NCBI RefSeq assembly: GCF_045277565.1 | Contig: NZ_CP123586.1 | Span: forward strand, 62,001-126,000 | Length of the DNA: 64,000 nucleotides | Source of the DNA: Aliisedimentitalea scapharcae | Lineage (GTDB): Bacteria; Pseudomonadota; Alphaproteobacteria; Rhodobacterales; Rhodobacteraceae | Direction: 5' to 3' | Part shown: in pieces, positions 50,007-58,503 of the stretch | Numbering within the stretch: position 1 is the stretch's first letter | Layout: each line of letters opens with the position of its first letter | Notes under the pieces: generated by a model | Told to the model about the DNA's origin: nothing | Database searches by the model: none | What the model saw: the letters and a program-made list of their open reading frames with translations, nothing else | Position numbers and translations under genes: made by a program

Positions 50007-51260
50007 CTAGGCCGGTCGCTCCGGGACCAGGGCGGAATGGGTAGACAGCGTCAGCGCTGCCTGGAACAGGACATTGCAACCGGCAGCCAGGTGATCTGGC
50101 TCGGCCCATTCGGCCTCGTTATGGCTGAGCCCATCCTTGCACGGGACGAACACCATGGCGGTCGGCACTTTGCGCGCAACCTGACACGCATCATGCCCCG
50201 CGCCCGAGATCATCCGCCGATGCGGATATCCCAAGGCCCGAGTTGCGGTTTCAATGGCTTCAACACAACGGGAATCAAAGTGAACCGGCGGGTTGTGCCA
50301 GATCATGTCCAATTGCACCTCTGCATCGCGTTCCGCATCAGCCACAGCATGGATAGCTTCGTCCATTGCGCTTAGCGCATTGTCATCTGGGTGACGGAAA
50401 TCGATGCTGAACCGAACCTCCCCGGGGATGGTATTGCGCGAATTGGGGCAAACGTGCAGTTCGCCCACCGTGCCGACCCCCTCGGGACCATGATCCAGCG
50501 CGATGGTTTGGACGGCCGCGATGATCCGGGCCGCCGCGATGAGCGCGTCGCGCCGTCCCGACATGGGGGTGGAACCCGAATGCGCATCGCACCCAAGCAC
50601 CACGACGTCGTACCAACGTTGACCCTGTCCACCTGCAACCACGCCAATGATCTCGTCATGACGCTCCAATACCGGGCCCTGTTCGATATGGGCTTCCAGA
50701 AAAGCGCCCAGATCGTGGGCTCCGCACGGCTCTTTCCCGGCATAACCGATCCGGTCCAGTTCCTCCTTCAGGCACAGCCCATCCTTATCCACACGTGTCA
50801 GCGCAAACTCCAGATCAAATAGACCGGAATAGACACCCGAACATAACATTGCCGGCGCAAACCGCGCACCTTCCTCGTTGGTCCAGTTCACCACCTCGAT
50901 TGCGGCATCTGTCTCGATACCATGGTCATTCAGGCTTCGAACGACTTCGAGCCCGGCCAATACTCCGTAAACCCCGTCGAACTTGCCGCCATGTGGCTGG
51001 GTGTCCAAATGGCTGCCCAAGGCAATCGGCAACAGGTCAGGATTGCGGCCCGGACGGCGCGCAAACATATTCCCCAAACGGTCAAAGGTGACCGTACACC
51101 CGGCCTCTTCACACCACTGGGTGAAGAGGTCACGGGCAATCTGGTCGTCATCGGTCAATGTCAACCGCCCGCACCCCCCGTTTGACAGGGCACCGATCTG
51201 CGCCATGTCCATCAGGCTGTGCCACAGGCGATCACCGTTGATGCGCACGTCAGAAATCAT
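50007..51260 (-). CDS. M20-family amidohydrolase (N-carbamoylase/allantoate amidohydrolase-like)
   Basis: A 417-residue binuclear-zinc hydrolase. Metal and catalytic motifs are GSHLDTQPHGGKFDGVYG, NWTNEEGARF, EAHIEQGP and the C-terminal SHNEAEW; the dimerisation domain contains GCDAHSGSTPM. This branch hydrolyses N-carbamoyl amino acids, allantoate and ureidoglycolate-type ureido compounds. The start at 51260 overlaps the stop of the guanidino-modifying enzyme gene (ATGA), so the two are produced together. The predicted job is to hydrolyse the ureido product of that enzyme to an amine, CO2 and ammonia. Confidence 0.92.
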   Translation of the reverse strand: MISDVRINGDRLWHSLMDMAQIGALSNGGCGRLTLTDDDQIARDLFTQWCEEAGCTVTFDRLGNMFARRPGRNPDLLPIALGSHLDTQPHGGKFDGVYGVLAGLEVVRSLNDHGIETDAAIEVVNWTNEEGARFAPAMLCSGVYSGLFDLEFALTRVDKDGLCLKEELDRIGYAGKEPCGAHDLGAFLEAHIEQGPVLERHDEIIGVVAGGQGQRWYDVVVLGCDAHSGSTPMSGRRDALIAAARIIAAVQTIALDHGPEGVGTVGELHVCPNSRNTIPGEVRFSIDFRHPDDNALSAMDEAIHAVADAERDAEVQLDMIWHNPPVHFDSRCVEAIETATRALGYPHRRMISGAGHDACQVARKVPTAMVFVPCKDGLSHNEAEWAEPDHLAAGCNVLFQAALTLSTHSALVPERPA

Positions 51261-52150
51261 GCCGCCTCGCGGTGAAGCGCCTGAGACAGGCAATGTACGC
51301 CGCCACCGCCAAGGGTGAACATCGACATGTCAGGATCATAAACCTCGAATCCCAGCGCCCGCATCTTGGCATTCAGGTCAGTGGCCCCGGCCATGGACAG
51401 CACCTTGTTGTCGCCCAGAGCGACGAGATTCACGCCCAGGTTCTTGGCTTCGCGATAGTCCACATCGACAATCTCAATGCCCCAACCTTTGACGATATCC
51501 ACCAGCCAGGGCTCCATTGCATCAATGCAGGCAACGGCCAGTTTGTCGGCAAGTGGTACGATCAGCCCGTCCATGTGTACGAACTCACGGCTGATAGGAG
51601 CAACCACAGCCTCCCACCCTTCGGACCGGACAAACTCAGCAACCTGTTCAGAGCCTTCCTGTTCCGAACGTTCACCGCAATATCCGATCAGTACCCGCCC
51701 CGGTTCAATGATGTTGAAATCACCACCTTCGAAATGACCAGCCGTAGCGAAATTCCAGATCGGGATGTTGTTTTCCTGATAGAATTTGATCGCTGTTACG
51801 TAATCAGCGCGACGGCATTTCAGCTGCATATGACAGATCAATGCCCCCCATGGGGTCATCGCCGAACTGTCTCGTGCAAAGAAATTGCGGTGCAGCACCT
51901 CGTCGCTATCCAGATAATGGCAGGTGACGCCGTTCTCTTCGTAGATCGACACCATTTCCGAGTGCTGTTTCATCGCCAGTTGCAGATCAAATTTGTGTCC
52001 GGTCTTTTCGGCGTTGGCAAGGGTTCGCCCGATCAACGGACCGGCTTCGACCCATTTGAAATACTCGGGCTTGCCCAGCAAAACGTCAGTCAACTTGGCA
52101 TAGTCGTTGTCAATGCCCCAACGCTGCGAAACCCCGCCGTGTGATGTCAT
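51257..52150 (-). CDS. Guanidino-group-modifying enzyme (arginine deiminase/amidinotransferase fold)
   Basis: A 297-residue member of the penteine superfamily. Likely catalytic residues are Cys287 in GGGGVHCLSQALHR, His192 in REFVHMDGL and the acid in HFEGGDFN (141-144); FARDSSAMTPWG holds a further conserved Asp. The length is shorter than arginine deiminase (about 410) and near dimethylarginine dimethylaminohydrolase or amidinotransferases. The start at 52150 follows AGGGAAC; the longer reading to 52192 is less likely. It is the first gene of the minus-strand operon and overlaps the M20 gene. Deimination to a ureido compound is predicted; amidino transfer is the alternative. Confidence 0.88.
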   Translation of the reverse strand: MTSHGGVSQRWGIDNDYAKLTDVLLGKPEYFKWVEAGPLIGRTLANAEKTGHKFDLQLAMKQHSEMVSIYEENGVTCHYLDSDEVLHRNFFARDSSAMTPWGALICHMQLKCRRADYVTAIKFYQENNIPIWNFATAGHFEGGDFNIIEPGRVLIGYCGERSEQEGSEQVAEFVRSEGWEAVVAPISREFVHMDGLIVPLADKLAVACIDAMEPWLVDIVKGWGIEIVDVDYREAKNLGVNLVALGDNKVLSMAGATDLNAKMRALGFEVYDPDMSMFTLGGGGVHCLSQALHREAA

Positions 52151-52244
52151 GATATTCGTTCCCTTTTTCGCGAATGGCTGATCTCGGGGCACGCTGTCAC
52201 AGAAATTATATTGATTAAATTACAGATTAAGGGACTTAACTTTT

Positions 52245-53195
52245 ATGGTTATACACGTATTGTGCCTCATGCTTCCTCCGTCCTTTTCCAAAGCCGACCT
52301 TCACTTGCTGCACGTCTTTTCCGCAGTCGTGGACGCACGCGGGTTTTCGGCGGCCCAGATTTCGCTGAACGTGTCTGCGTCGACCATTTCCCGCCAGATC
52401 ACCGATTTGGAAACCCGATTGGGCATGCGGCTATGTCAACGTGGGCGAAAAGGGTTTCGGATGACGGACAAGGGGGAAATCGTCTATGCCGCATCCCGCA
52501 AGCTGTTTGCTGCCTTGGATCAATTCGGGGAAACCGTGGATGGCACACGGGGCAAACTGGTTGGACGGCTGTCTGTCGCTGCGATTGACAATTGGGTGTT
52601 CAACGACGAGGCGCCGATATTGGGGGCCTTGGGCGAACTGACCCGCATTGCTCCCGATGTTTCCATCGAAATCCACTCACTGGCCCCGGACGAGATCGAA
52701 ATCGCGGTGCAGGACGGACAGATTGCCGTGGGCGTGGGCGTTTTTCACAAACACAAACCCGGATTGATTTACGAATTGTTGGGTGTGGAGAAAATCGGCC
52801 TCTATTGTGGCATCGACCACCCCTTGTTCCAGGCGGACACGCCCCAAGACGTGCAAAGATTGCTGCCACAGGCCAATTTCTGCAAACGCGCCTACTTGAA
52901 CGAAGATGTCGTTGCACCTGTATCCAGAGGATTGAAATCGAATGCCAGCGCGCATCAGATCGAAGGTGTTGCGATGCTGGTACTGACGGGGCGCTATGTC
53001 GGCTATCTCCCCGAAAGCTTTGCTGATATTTGGGTACGTGACGGTCGATTGCGGACCGTCGGAGCAGGTGCCTACGATTTGAAGTCAGAAATCAAGATGG
53101 TTCGCAAACGCGGAGAAGAGCCCAACCTGGTGTGTAAAACGTTCATCAGGTTGTTAAAGGACGCCGCCCAGACGAGCACACATATGACGCCTTGA
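52245..53195 (+). CDS. LysR-family regulator
   Basis: A 316-residue LysR regulator with LHLLHVFSAVVDARGFSAA and SASTISRQITDLETRLGMR in the winged helix-turn-helix and a LysR-type effector domain behind it. An internal ATG nine codons in (MLPPSFSK) could also serve as start. It is divergent from the guanidino-enzyme operon, with an AT-rich gap of about 95 bases (ATTATATTGATTAAATTAC), so it very probably controls that operon. The effector is unknown. Confidence 0.93.
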   Translation: MVIHVLCLMLPPSFSKADLHLLHVFSAVVDARGFSAAQISLNVSASTISRQITDLETRLGMRLCQRGRKGFRMTDKGEIVYAASRKLFAALDQFGETVDGTRGKLVGRLSVAAIDNWVFNDEAPILGALGELTRIAPDVSIEIHSLAPDEIEIAVQDGQIAVGVGVFHKHKPGLIYELLGVEKIGLYCGIDHPLFQADTPQDVQRLLPQANFCKRAYLNEDVVAPVSRGLKSNASAHQIEGVAMLVLTGRYVGYLPESFADIWVRDGRLRTVGAGAYDLKSEIKMVRKRGEEPNLVCKTFIRLLKDAAQTSTHMTP

Positions 53196-53351
53196 AACCT
53201 TGCTGTGCGACGTCCGGGGCATCGTGCCTTGTTGAACTTCACCACAGACTATGGGAGGATTTTAGGGTAACTTTTTCGACTCGTATCTAGCGGCCAACAC
53301 TTGAATCGCTATTGGAGGACCCGGCTTTTGGGGCCCCAGGAAAGCCAGATT

Positions 53352-54467
53352 ATGCTTCAACATCGCCTCTTTGGGCGTCTATTTCAGATGCTTTCCATAT
53401 TGCTTGTGACTTTCTCCGCCTCCTGCAGCAGGCCACCGGATCTGGTAGGTGTGGACAATCCGGAAACCCCGGTTGCCAAGACCACATCAACCAAACGCAA
53501 AGTGTTTCTGGCCACCACCCGCGAAGCAAGCGAAGTCGTTGAGGTTTTCTTCACCTCTGAACGTGCGCCTGACCTCGGGCTTGCGTCTGTTGTTGTGTCG
53601 ATTCCACCCAACCATGTCCCCGGACAGATCGAACGGCCCAAGCGCCTGCCACCAGATCCAACGACCGAATTCGCAGTCGTCGAGCCGACAGTGTACAAAT
53701 CCGAGAACAGTTTTATTTCCGAAATCAATCGCGAGTTGGCCAAGAAACCTCCGAAAGACCGGAACCTGATGCTGTTCGTGCATGGTTACAACAACACGGC
53801 CAGTGACTCGATTCTCAGGATCGCCCAATTTGTCGAGGACACCGGCTTTAACGGCGTGCCAGTATTGTTTTCCTGGGCCTCGGCCGCCAAGGTTTCGCAT
53901 TATGTTTACGATCTGAATAGTGCCCTCGCGGCACGTCCCTTGTTGTTGGAGGCGTCGGGTATTTTACAGCGAACAAATGCCCAGGGGTTCGACGTATTCG
54001 CCCATTCAATGGGGGGGATGCTGATGCTCGAGGCAATCGTTCATGCCGAGCTTTCCGGTAAATACAACATCGGAGGCCGTTTGGGGAACGTCATGTTGGC
54101 ATCACCGGACATCGATCTTGATGTGTTCGAGTCGCAGCTGGCTTCTCTGGACCCAAAAGAACGGAATTTTACGATCTTTGTCGCGAATGACGACAAGGCG
54201 CTAAAGTTCTCGCGCTGGATTTCAGGAGGGGTGCCCCGGGTCGGCGCAGCCCATACTGAGGCCTTGGCGGAATTGGGAGTGACCGTAATAGATTTGAGCC
54301 AGGTCGATGATTCATCCTCTGGCACGCACTCCAAGTTTGCCGGCTCGCCCGAAGTCGTCCAGGTTATTGGAAACAGTCTCAAGGCTGACAATTACCAAAG
54401 CGGCAAGTCACAGCTGGTATTGCTGGAAATCCTGGGGTCAAGCGCTGTCCTGACTGTATTGCAATAA
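53352..54467 (+). CDS. Lipoprotein alpha/beta hydrolase (DUF900 family)
   Basis: A 371-residue predicted lipoprotein. The signal sequence ends in FSASCSRPP, with Cys as the lipidation site. The body is a DUF900-type alpha/beta hydrolase: LFVHGYNNTASDS as oxyanion-hole segment, FAHSMGGMLMLEA with the nucleophile Ser, VMLASPDIDLDVF and a C-terminal His in GTHSKFAG. Start 53352 has AGGAAAG upstream. The substrate is unknown; it may act on envelope components on the periplasmic side. It is followed by a hairpin at 54485. Confidence 0.88.
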   Translation: MLQHRLFGRLFQMLSILLVTFSASCSRPPDLVGVDNPETPVAKTTSTKRKVFLATTREASEVVEVFFTSERAPDLGLASVVVSIPPNHVPGQIERPKRLPPDPTTEFAVVEPTVYKSENSFISEINRELAKKPPKDRNLMLFVHGYNNTASDSILRIAQFVEDTGFNGVPVLFSWASAAKVSHYVYDLNSALAARPLLLEASGILQRTNAQGFDVFAHSMGGMLMLEAIVHAELSGKYNIGGRLGNVMLASPDIDLDVFESQLASLDPKERNFTIFVANDDKALKFSRWISGGVPRVGAAHTEALAELGVTVIDLSQVDDSSSGTHSKFAGSPEVVQVIGNSLKADNYQSGKSQLVLLEILGSSAVLTVLQ

Positions 54468-54484
54468 CCCAACGCACACGGCCA

Positions 54485-54507
54485 TGTTCAGGTCGCTGAC
54501 CTGAACA
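54485..54507 (+). terminator. Hairpin after the lipoprotein hydrolase gene
   Basis: A perfect 10-bp stem with a 3-base loop, TGTTCAGGTC-GCT-GACCTGAACA. No U-run follows. Confidence 0.55.
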
Positions 54508-54696
54508 GCGGCTCAACCCAAAACTCTACGATGCCAGCTTCGCATTGCGAACCGACAAAGCAGGCTGGAACAGATCTGAGACCCGATGCCTACCAAACGA
54601 TGGGCCATTCACCTAAACGACCAAACCCGGCTTGATCGCTTAGTACTTTGTTAATTGGTGTCAATATTACCTTCCGGTACGTAGCTTTGGCACAAC

Positions 54697-54726
54697 TTGA
54701 CTAGCCGTCTCATTCATAAATCTATA
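54697..54726 (+). promoter_or_regulatory. Sigma70-like promoter for the small secreted protein
   Basis: TTGACT (54697-54702) and TCTATA (54721-54726) with 18-base spacing, 60 bases before the start of the next gene. The remaining 54508-54696 holds no supportable gene. Confidence 0.5.
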
Positions 54727-54787
54727 TGCTTGGTCCTGCTCGCCTTGGAGCCCGCACATTATGATTCCCTATTAGGAGACAATAGAA

Positions 54788-55285
54788 ATGAACGTCACAA
54801 AATTTGCTGCCGCCGCCGTTATCGCCGCTGTTTCTTCAACAGCTGCATTCGCTGATACGTTTACAAAATACGGCGAAGTTGAAGGTTGGAAAGTATTCAC
54901 CCACAACGAATGGTCCGCGTGCCTGATGGAGAAAAGCGACGACGCGGGAAATGTCGTCCAGATGGGGTATACCAAAGGCCATGACGCTGGGTATGTCGGT
55001 GTTTTCACAAAGGCGGAAACCGACATCAAACGCAACGCCAAGGAAGCAGTCGTGATTCAAATTGCCGACGATTTCTATTATGGTGACGCCACAGGTATGC
55101 GCGGAAACGTGACCGAGGGGTACACCGGCGGGTATGTGCTTTCAAACAATGCACAATTCTTTGATGATGTTGCGCGTCAGTACACCATGATTGTATTCCC
55201 CGAAAAAGAATATGCCTTTACCGTTGATCTGACCGGCACCCTGAAGGGTATCGAAATGGTCCGTGCGTGCCAGTCTGCCCAGTAA
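54788..55285 (+). CDS. Small secreted protein (IalB-like?), copy 1
   Basis: A 165-residue exported protein. The signal peptide is FAAAAVIAAVSSTAAFA, with cleavage before DTFTKYG. The mature domain has a Trp after the first strand (VEGWKVFTHNEWSACLM), a single Cys there and one near the end (MVRACQSAQ), which may form a disulfide. The pattern recalls invasion-associated locus B-type proteins but is not a firm match. A paralogue of similar length and Cys placement is at 61262. The gene is monocistronic, with its own promoter and terminator. Confidence 0.75.
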   Translation: MNVTKFAAAAVIAAVSSTAAFADTFTKYGEVEGWKVFTHNEWSACLMEKSDDAGNVVQMGYTKGHDAGYVGVFTKAETDIKRNAKEAVVIQIADDFYYGDATGMRGNVTEGYTGGYVLSNNAQFFDDVARQYTMIVFPEKEYAFTVDLTGTLKGIEMVRACQSAQ

Positions 55286-55318
55286 GTTAACGATCAATTT
55301 TGACTAAAGATGTTCTGG

Positions 55319-55351
55319 TGGCCGCCCGTTGTGGGTGGCCATTATCTTTTT
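55319..55351 (+). terminator. Intrinsic terminator
   Basis: TGGCCGCCC / GGGTGGCCA (one mismatch position) with a short loop, then ATTATCTTTTT. It follows the small secreted protein gene. Confidence 0.8.
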
Positions 55352-55743
55352 GCCCCAGATATCCCACATAGATCCGTCTGCCGACACCAGCGACGATTCG
55401 ATTTCTGTGATCCACCTCGACCTAGAAAAACACCAAAAACTCTACTTCACATCATCAGGGTATCGGGCGGGCTCAAGTTTACTCTGTTGGGAAAAAAACG
55501 GTCCTCATACCGTGGCGCAAATTCGGCACTTACCAAATCCTGATTTCGATAGCTCACTGTGACCCGCGAATTCTATCGTTGGTTCAGTCATTCGGTCCTG
55601 GATAGCAGGGAACCGGATTTCGCAAACTTTGGTCAACGTATTACAATGGCGGACAGGAGATGCACATTTTTTAATCATTTTGGCAAGTCATATGCACAAT
55701 TTTTCCGCACATTTTGCCAATTCCAGAGCTCTCGGTGCAAATT
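55352..55743. other. AT-rich intergenic stretch, no gene seen
   Basis: About 390 bases, clearly more AT-rich than the genes around it (for example ACATTTTTTAATCATTTTGG near 55665). Several short ORFs exist, but none has a ribosome binding site or family resemblance. Confidence 0.45.
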
Positions 55744-56772
55744 TTAATTTGGCGTCGGAACACCCAGCCGAATTGCGTTGGAAAACTGAGGGTTCAATCC
55801 AATTGCCAAAGCTCGGGGTGCTATCCGACCCAACGCTCTGAGATCCCCCAAGGGGATTGTGGTGTTCAAAGCACCTTGATCATACCCGTAATCCGGAAGA
55901 TATCCGTTTGCGATAATACGCCAGTCAAATCGGTACCCATTCCCGATTGCTTTCATCATTTTGAACACAACTGTCGTGCAATTGGTGGTCACCGAGTTAT
56001 ACCACTGCGGCACCCGGGCCAGCGCGTTAGCCTCTGACACATATTCCTCGAGCAAGGCGCGGGCCTGTTCCGGACGTGCATTCAATCGAAATAGCTGTAC
56101 ATCTTCGCCGCGCACGTTGGAGCGCACCCCAACAACGTCCTGTTCCGATGCCGCCACAATGACCAAGGTATTTTCCTTGAAAAAGTCAGCCACGGGAGAA
56201 AACCCACCATCGACTTCACGACGTACTTCCACTGACCAGGCCAGAAACTGTCCGTCCGAGAACCCAAAACTCAGAATGAAATGCGCCATCTCCGGCCCGG
56301 CCCAATAGGAGAGAAACATATCAACCGATGTTAGTCGGTCCAGATCATAGGTTCGGGTGGTCCACTGCTCGGTGAAATCTGTATTTGTACGCCATTCAAA
56401 TTCCCGAACGTTGGTTAGAGTCAGGATGTTCTCGTCAATGTCCCCAGTCACCTGGCGTGAAACATCGGTCGCCCAATTTCCTGTTTCAGGTGGCTGAAAC
56501 GTATTCCACCAAACCACTAGCCCCGCAAAAAACAACGCAAACAGCCCCATCGTCCGCCACCTGAACGGCCCGAAATAGGCAATCATCGTCGCCACGCTGC
56601 CCAGGCCCCAAAACCCGCTCACGACAAGTCGCGCCACCTCCGGCAGTGGAGCCCTGAACCAAATGGCCAAACCACCCCAAACCCCAACAAGAGTCAGACC
56701 CAAAACGACAGCGACAATTCCAAAAACCCGCAAAAGGCGTATCATTTTGGCCCCATTTTCCGATGAACTCAT
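55744..56772 (-). CDS. DUF4105-containing membrane protein
   Basis: A 342-residue inner-membrane protein. Three hydrophobic segments lie near the N-terminus (FGIVAVVLGLTLVGVWGGLA, VVSGFWGLGSVATMIAYFG, GLFALFFAGLVVWW). The C-terminal domain matches DUF4105, including YNSVTTNCTTVVFKM. That family is thought to face the periplasm and contains a conserved Asn-Cys-Thr motif reminiscent of a papain-like site; its function is unknown. Start 56772 (MSSSENG) is preferred, although 56799 is also in frame. It is transcribed away from the efflux lipoprotein gene. Confidence 0.8.
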   Translation of the reverse strand: MSSSENGAKMIRLLRVFGIVAVVLGLTLVGVWGGLAIWFRAPLPEVARLVVSGFWGLGSVATMIAYFGPFRWRTMGLFALFFAGLVVWWNTFQPPETGNWATDVSRQVTGDIDENILTLTNVREFEWRTNTDFTEQWTTRTYDLDRLTSVDMFLSYWAGPEMAHFILSFGFSDGQFLAWSVEVRREVDGGFSPVADFFKENTLVIVAASEQDVVGVRSNVRGEDVQLFRLNARPEQARALLEEYVSEANALARVPQWYNSVTTNCTTVVFKMMKAIGNGYRFDWRIIANGYLPDYGYDQGALNTTIPLGDLRALGRIAPRALAIGLNPQFSNAIRLGVPTPN

Positions 56773-57046
56773 CAAGACGGGTTCCCGAAAATTGGTCAAG
56801 GGGCCTTCTCAATCCGCGATGTGTGAGATGTCCAGCTTTTTGATCCTACCCAAAGAACAGGACAAAGAGGTGAGTCGAGATTGTCACCAATGCTACCAAC
56901 ATATGTCAGGAGCGCGACAAATAGGTTGCGTCTGTCAAACCGGGAGTTGTTTACTGGCCTCAATAACAAAGCAGTTCGACCAGAAAGGACTGGAAAGTCC
57001 ATTCCCAGCGATAGGCGCGTCTCGGGTCAGCCGAGAACCGGGGCAA

Positions 57047-58447
57047 TTGAGATTGAAGCGGAACAGAACATATACGGCTGGGGTTACGGACCGGCGCGCA
57101 ATTTTATGCGGGCTATTGGGCTTGGGGGTGACAGGCTGCACGGTTGGGGAGAATTTTGTCAAACCGACAATGAAACTCTCGCCCAGCTTTGGCCCTGGCA
57201 GTTCGGGGCCGGCACGCAAGAATGATGCCAAATGGTGGAGGGGTTTTGACGACCCGGTCATCAATCAGATTGTTGATCTGGGGCTGGAACAGAACTTGGA
57301 TATTCGCCGCATTGCCGGCAAGATCGAACAATCCCGAGGGGCGTTAGCTGCCGCGGGATATCCGATTTCCGGCAATGCCCGCGTTGTAGAAGCCAAGGCA
57401 GATTCAGGTGGGGCTGTGGCGCCATTTCAGACTGGCGCGCTCAAAGCTGAAGCCACTTGGAAGCTGGATCTGTTCGGGTACCTCAAACGGGAGCGTGAGG
57501 CCGCATTTGCAGGTCTGGAGGCCGCCTATGCGGATTTGAATGTGTGGCGTCTGTTGTTCGTCGATGAAGTCGTCACCGCCTATATCGAAATGCGGTATGC
57601 ACAGGAATTGATCCGTGTGAACCTGCGGGTTCTGGAGAGTCGAAAGGCAACATTGGAGGTCACCCAGGACCTGGCCAAACAAGGCAAAGCAACCGATCTG
57701 GAAATCGCCCAGGCCCATTCATTGGTACTGACCACACAGGCCAGCATTCCCGAAAGCCGGGTACTTTTCGTGACCATGCTCAACCGGATAATCGCCTTGG
57801 TCGGGGCCACCGAGATTCCGGACCGTGACAATTTCGACAAGCGTGCCCCGCAACCTGTGGCCAAATCTCATTTTGTTACCACAGGCATACCCGCTGATCT
57901 GGTCAGAAATCGGCCCGATGTTGTCCAGGCCGAACAACAGTTGGCCCAAGCCGTCGCCTTGGTTGGCGTGGCCGAGGCAGACTTGTACCCCAAGCTGACG
58001 CTGACCGGAAACATCAACGTGAACTACAGCGGCGAGGCGTTTTTGCCCGGTGCCGGGTTCCTGAGGGCCGCGCTGGATGTTCCAATCTTTGACCGCCCGG
58101 TCCGCAAGGCCAGGATCGAAACCGCAAAAGGGTTGGTCAAGGAACGGCAGGCCATCTGGGAAAAGGAAGTTGTCCTGGCAGTCGAAGAAGTTCGAAATTC
58201 CATCTATGCCCTGAATCAACATCAACTGGCTGTCAAGGCCGCCAAAAAAGCGGTCAAAGCATCGGAAACTGTCCTGGACATTGCCCGCACCCGGTTTGCG
58301 GACGGATCGGTTTCCTTCCTTCAGGTTCTGGATGCGGAACGGTCATTCCTGAATACCGAATACGCCTATGCTTTGGACATACGCAATCAAGCTATGGATT
58401 TTGTGAATTTAAACGTTGCGCTGGGGGGCAGCTTTGAAACAAGCTGA
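57047..58447 (+). CDS. Outer-membrane efflux lipoprotein (NodT/TolC family)
   Basis: About 466 residues. A signal with lipobox is visible: ILCGLLGLGVTGC. The body has two OEP repeats with DPVINQIVDLGLEQNLDIRR and the second-half RNRPDVVQAEQQLAQA, which is diagnostic of NodT-type channels. The start is uncertain: TTG at 57047 or 57053 gives a short basic N-region before the lipobox, whereas upstream ATGs add a long unlike leader. No membrane fusion protein or RND pump is adjacent, so it is an orphan exit duct. The AsmA-type gene follows 56 bases later. Confidence 0.88.
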   Translation: MRLKRNRTYTAGVTDRRAILCGLLGLGVTGCTVGENFVKPTMKLSPSFGPGSSGPARKNDAKWWRGFDDPVINQIVDLGLEQNLDIRRIAGKIEQSRGALAAAGYPISGNARVVEAKADSGGAVAPFQTGALKAEATWKLDLFGYLKREREAAFAGLEAAYADLNVWRLLFVDEVVTAYIEMRYAQELIRVNLRVLESRKATLEVTQDLAKQGKATDLEIAQAHSLVLTTQASIPESRVLFVTMLNRIIALVGATEIPDRDNFDKRAPQPVAKSHFVTTGIPADLVRNRPDVVQAEQQLAQAVALVGVAEADLYPKLTLTGNINVNYSGEAFLPGAGFLRAALDVPIFDRPVRKARIETAKGLVKERQAIWEKEVVLAVEEVRNSIYALNQHQLAVKAAKKAVKASETVLDIARTRFADGSVSFLQVLDAERSFLNTEYAYALDIRNQAMDFVNLNVALGGSFETS

Positions 58448-58503
58448 GACAGCCAGCAACGCATAAATCTGTCGTGAGACGGCTCCACATACAGGAAGGT
58501 CCC

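Noticed and set aside
48933..50375. A 480-codon plus-strand ORF opposite the ProX-like and M20 genes
   Set aside because: It spans two well-supported minus-strand genes and their spacer and resembles no family.
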